From the NCBI RefSeq assembly GCF_041081105.1, contig NZ_CP163528.1, positions 3,348,001-3,412,000 on the forward strand: a stretch of DNA of 64,000 nucleotides, given 5' to 3'. This DNA comes from Promicromonospora sp. Populi. Lineage in GTDB: Bacteria; Actinomycetota; Actinomycetes; Actinomycetales; Cellulomonadaceae. The notes below the pieces were generated by a model. The model worked only from the letters and a program-made list of their open reading frames with translations. It did no database searches and was not told where the DNA came from. The translations under genes and the position numbers were made by a program. Of this stretch, positions 63,376 through 64,000 are shown one piece after another (within the stretch, counting starts at the first letter, position 1; every line of letters starts with the position of its first letter).

Positions 63376-63671
63376 GCCGGCCACGACCGGGGCGCCCGCA
63401 TGCTCCCGCGCAGAGCGCCGTAGACGAACATGTCCATGCCGTTCCAGCGGCCGGTCCAGACCGTGAAGCCCGGTCGCGTGGCCGGATAGTCCGTCGCGGC
63501 GGTGATGCCGAGCTGAGCGGCGATGTCCGCTCCCTCGATCAGCCGCGCCGGATGCACGACCAGATGATCGCGAAACACCTCGACCCACTTGACCCTCGCG
63601 TCTCCCACCTCCGCCAGCAGCTCCGCCGCGCCGGCCGCAGAATCGGCCAGGCTGCCCGCAATCGTCGCCAT
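63372..63671 (-). CDS. Small protein of unknown function, divergent from the GntR regulator
   Basis: 99 residues from ATG 63671 with GGGAGGA upstream. Sequence parts are DARVKWVEVFRDHLVVHPAR and RPGFTVWTGRWNGMDMFVYG. No recognised family, signal peptide or membrane helix. Two palindromic or repeated sites lie between it and the GntR gene, so it is probably that regulator's target. Confidence 0.65.
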   Translation of the reverse strand: MATIAGSLADSAAGAAELLAEVGDARVKWVEVFRDHLVVHPARLIEGADIAAQLGITAATDYPATRPGFTVWTGRWNGMDMFVYGALRGSMRAPRSWPA

Positions 63672-63717
63672 TCCTCCCACCTCTCCGCACCTACCTCTAG
63701 GCGCATAGACAGCCTGT

Positions 63718-63789
63718 TGCGGGTTAACTGGGAGTCGCAACCGCTACGCCGAAAAGTTGCGTATACGCACTGGCTGCGGGTTAGGTGGG
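63718..63789. promoter_or_regulatory. Operator region with palindrome and direct repeats
   Basis: TGCGTATACGCA (63758-63769) is a perfect 12-bp palindrome. TGCGGGTTAACTGGG (63718-63732) and TGCGGGTTAGGTGGG (63775-63789) are 13/15 identical direct repeats on either side. All lie between divergent genes, as expected for GntR control. Confidence 0.6.
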
Positions 63790-63811
63790 TTCCGTGTCTA
63801 GAGAGGGACGT

Positions 63812-64000
63812 GTGACTGCCGCAAGCATCGCCAAGGATCTTCGTGCCGCGATCCGCTCCGGGACCTACAAACCGGGCGATCGTCTTCCGAGCGAAGCAGC
63901 GCTCATGTCGACCTACGGCGTGGCGCGCATGACCGCGCGCCACGGCCTGTCGATGCTCAAGGACGAGGGCCTGACCGTGACCCGGCACGGGTCCGGCGTG
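63812..64000 (+). CDS. GntR-family transcriptional regulator, N-terminal part
   Basis: 63 residues before the window ends. The winged helix is complete: MTAASIAKDLRAAIRSGTYK, PGDRLPSEAALMSTYGVARM and TVTRHGSGV, typical of HutC/KorSA-like GntR regulators. The effector domain is outside. The start is GTG 63812 with GAGAGGG 5 nt upstream; an in-frame GTG at 63794 is less likely because it would place this ribosome site inside the gene. Confidence 0.88.
   Translation, partial: MTAASIAKDLRAAIRSGTYKPGDRLPSEAALMSTYGVARMTARHGLSMLKDEGLTVTRHGSGV

Overview
The window comes from the chromosome of a high-GC Gram-positive actinomycete. Signs of this are the GC-rich codon use, many GTG/TTG starts, HspR-type (HAIR) operators before dnaK, a bacterial proteasome activator, a cvn conservon, a DUF4235 protein, and an rRNA operon of actinobacterial type without spacer tRNAs. 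The xylan-type sugar genes would fit a cellulolytic or xylanolytic member of the Micrococcales, such as the Promicromonosporaceae or Cellulomonadaceae, but that placement is inference. No CRISPR array, IS transposase or prophage was seen.

Layout. 1-0.7 kb: 5' part of dnaK with two HAIR operators. 0.7-5.3 kb: a small unknown protein, an M19 dipeptidase and a secreted subtilase. 5.3-14.2 kb: a sugar-uptake and hydrolysis operon on the minus strand (binding protein, two permeases, GH3, GH43, then an S4 RNA-binding protein) with a divergent LacI regulator. 14.3-19.1 kb: two paralogous double-GNAT genes flanking a second GH3; the first GNAT gene is frameshifted. 19.1-24.8 kb: M81 peptidase, a secreted acidic repeat protein, a response regulator/kinase pair and an APH-fold kinase. 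24.8-30.7 kb: pgi-cutC, a PrsW protease, an M20 peptidase, and a DoxX/HxlR divergent pair. 30.7-36.4 kb: a secreted CocE-like hydrolase and a thiamine-type ABC transporter under a TPP riboswitch. 36.4-40.9 kb: DUF4235, moaC-moaD facing mogA-tauE, an Rrf2 regulator and an AGE epimerase. 40.9-47.0 kb: a 16S-23S-5S operon on the minus strand with promoter, processing stems and terminator. 47.2-49.8 kb: pcaF-pcaI-pcaJ-like genes of beta-ketoadipate breakdown. 49.9-52.4 kb: tRNA-Arg, two tRNA-Ser and a GMC oxidoreductase with a ferredoxin-like cysteine cluster. 52.5-58.5 kb: a complete conservon (kinase, roadblock, DUF742, GTPase). 58.6-62.7 kb: quinone oxidoreductase, a 24-codon upstream ORF coupled to bpa, an unknown protein, dcd and a TM2 protein. 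62.8-64.0 kb: tRNA-Gly followed by two small unknown genes divergent from a GntR regulator, possibly the edge of an integrated element.

Two gene-expression habits recur. Operons use ATGA, GTGA or TTGA stop/start overlaps. Many first genes have no Shine-Dalgarno sequence; instead a -10-like hexamer (xAnnnT) lies 6-8 nt before the start codon, as expected of leaderless mRNAs.

The most interesting lead is the bpa locus. A perfect 16-bp palindrome overlaps a candidate promoter that would make a leaderless transcript opening directly with a 24-codon Cys-containing ORF, whose stop overlaps the bpa start. Other leads are the repeat protein beside the two-component system, the 66-bp inverted repeat before pgi, and the tRNA-Gly-adjacent GntR locus.
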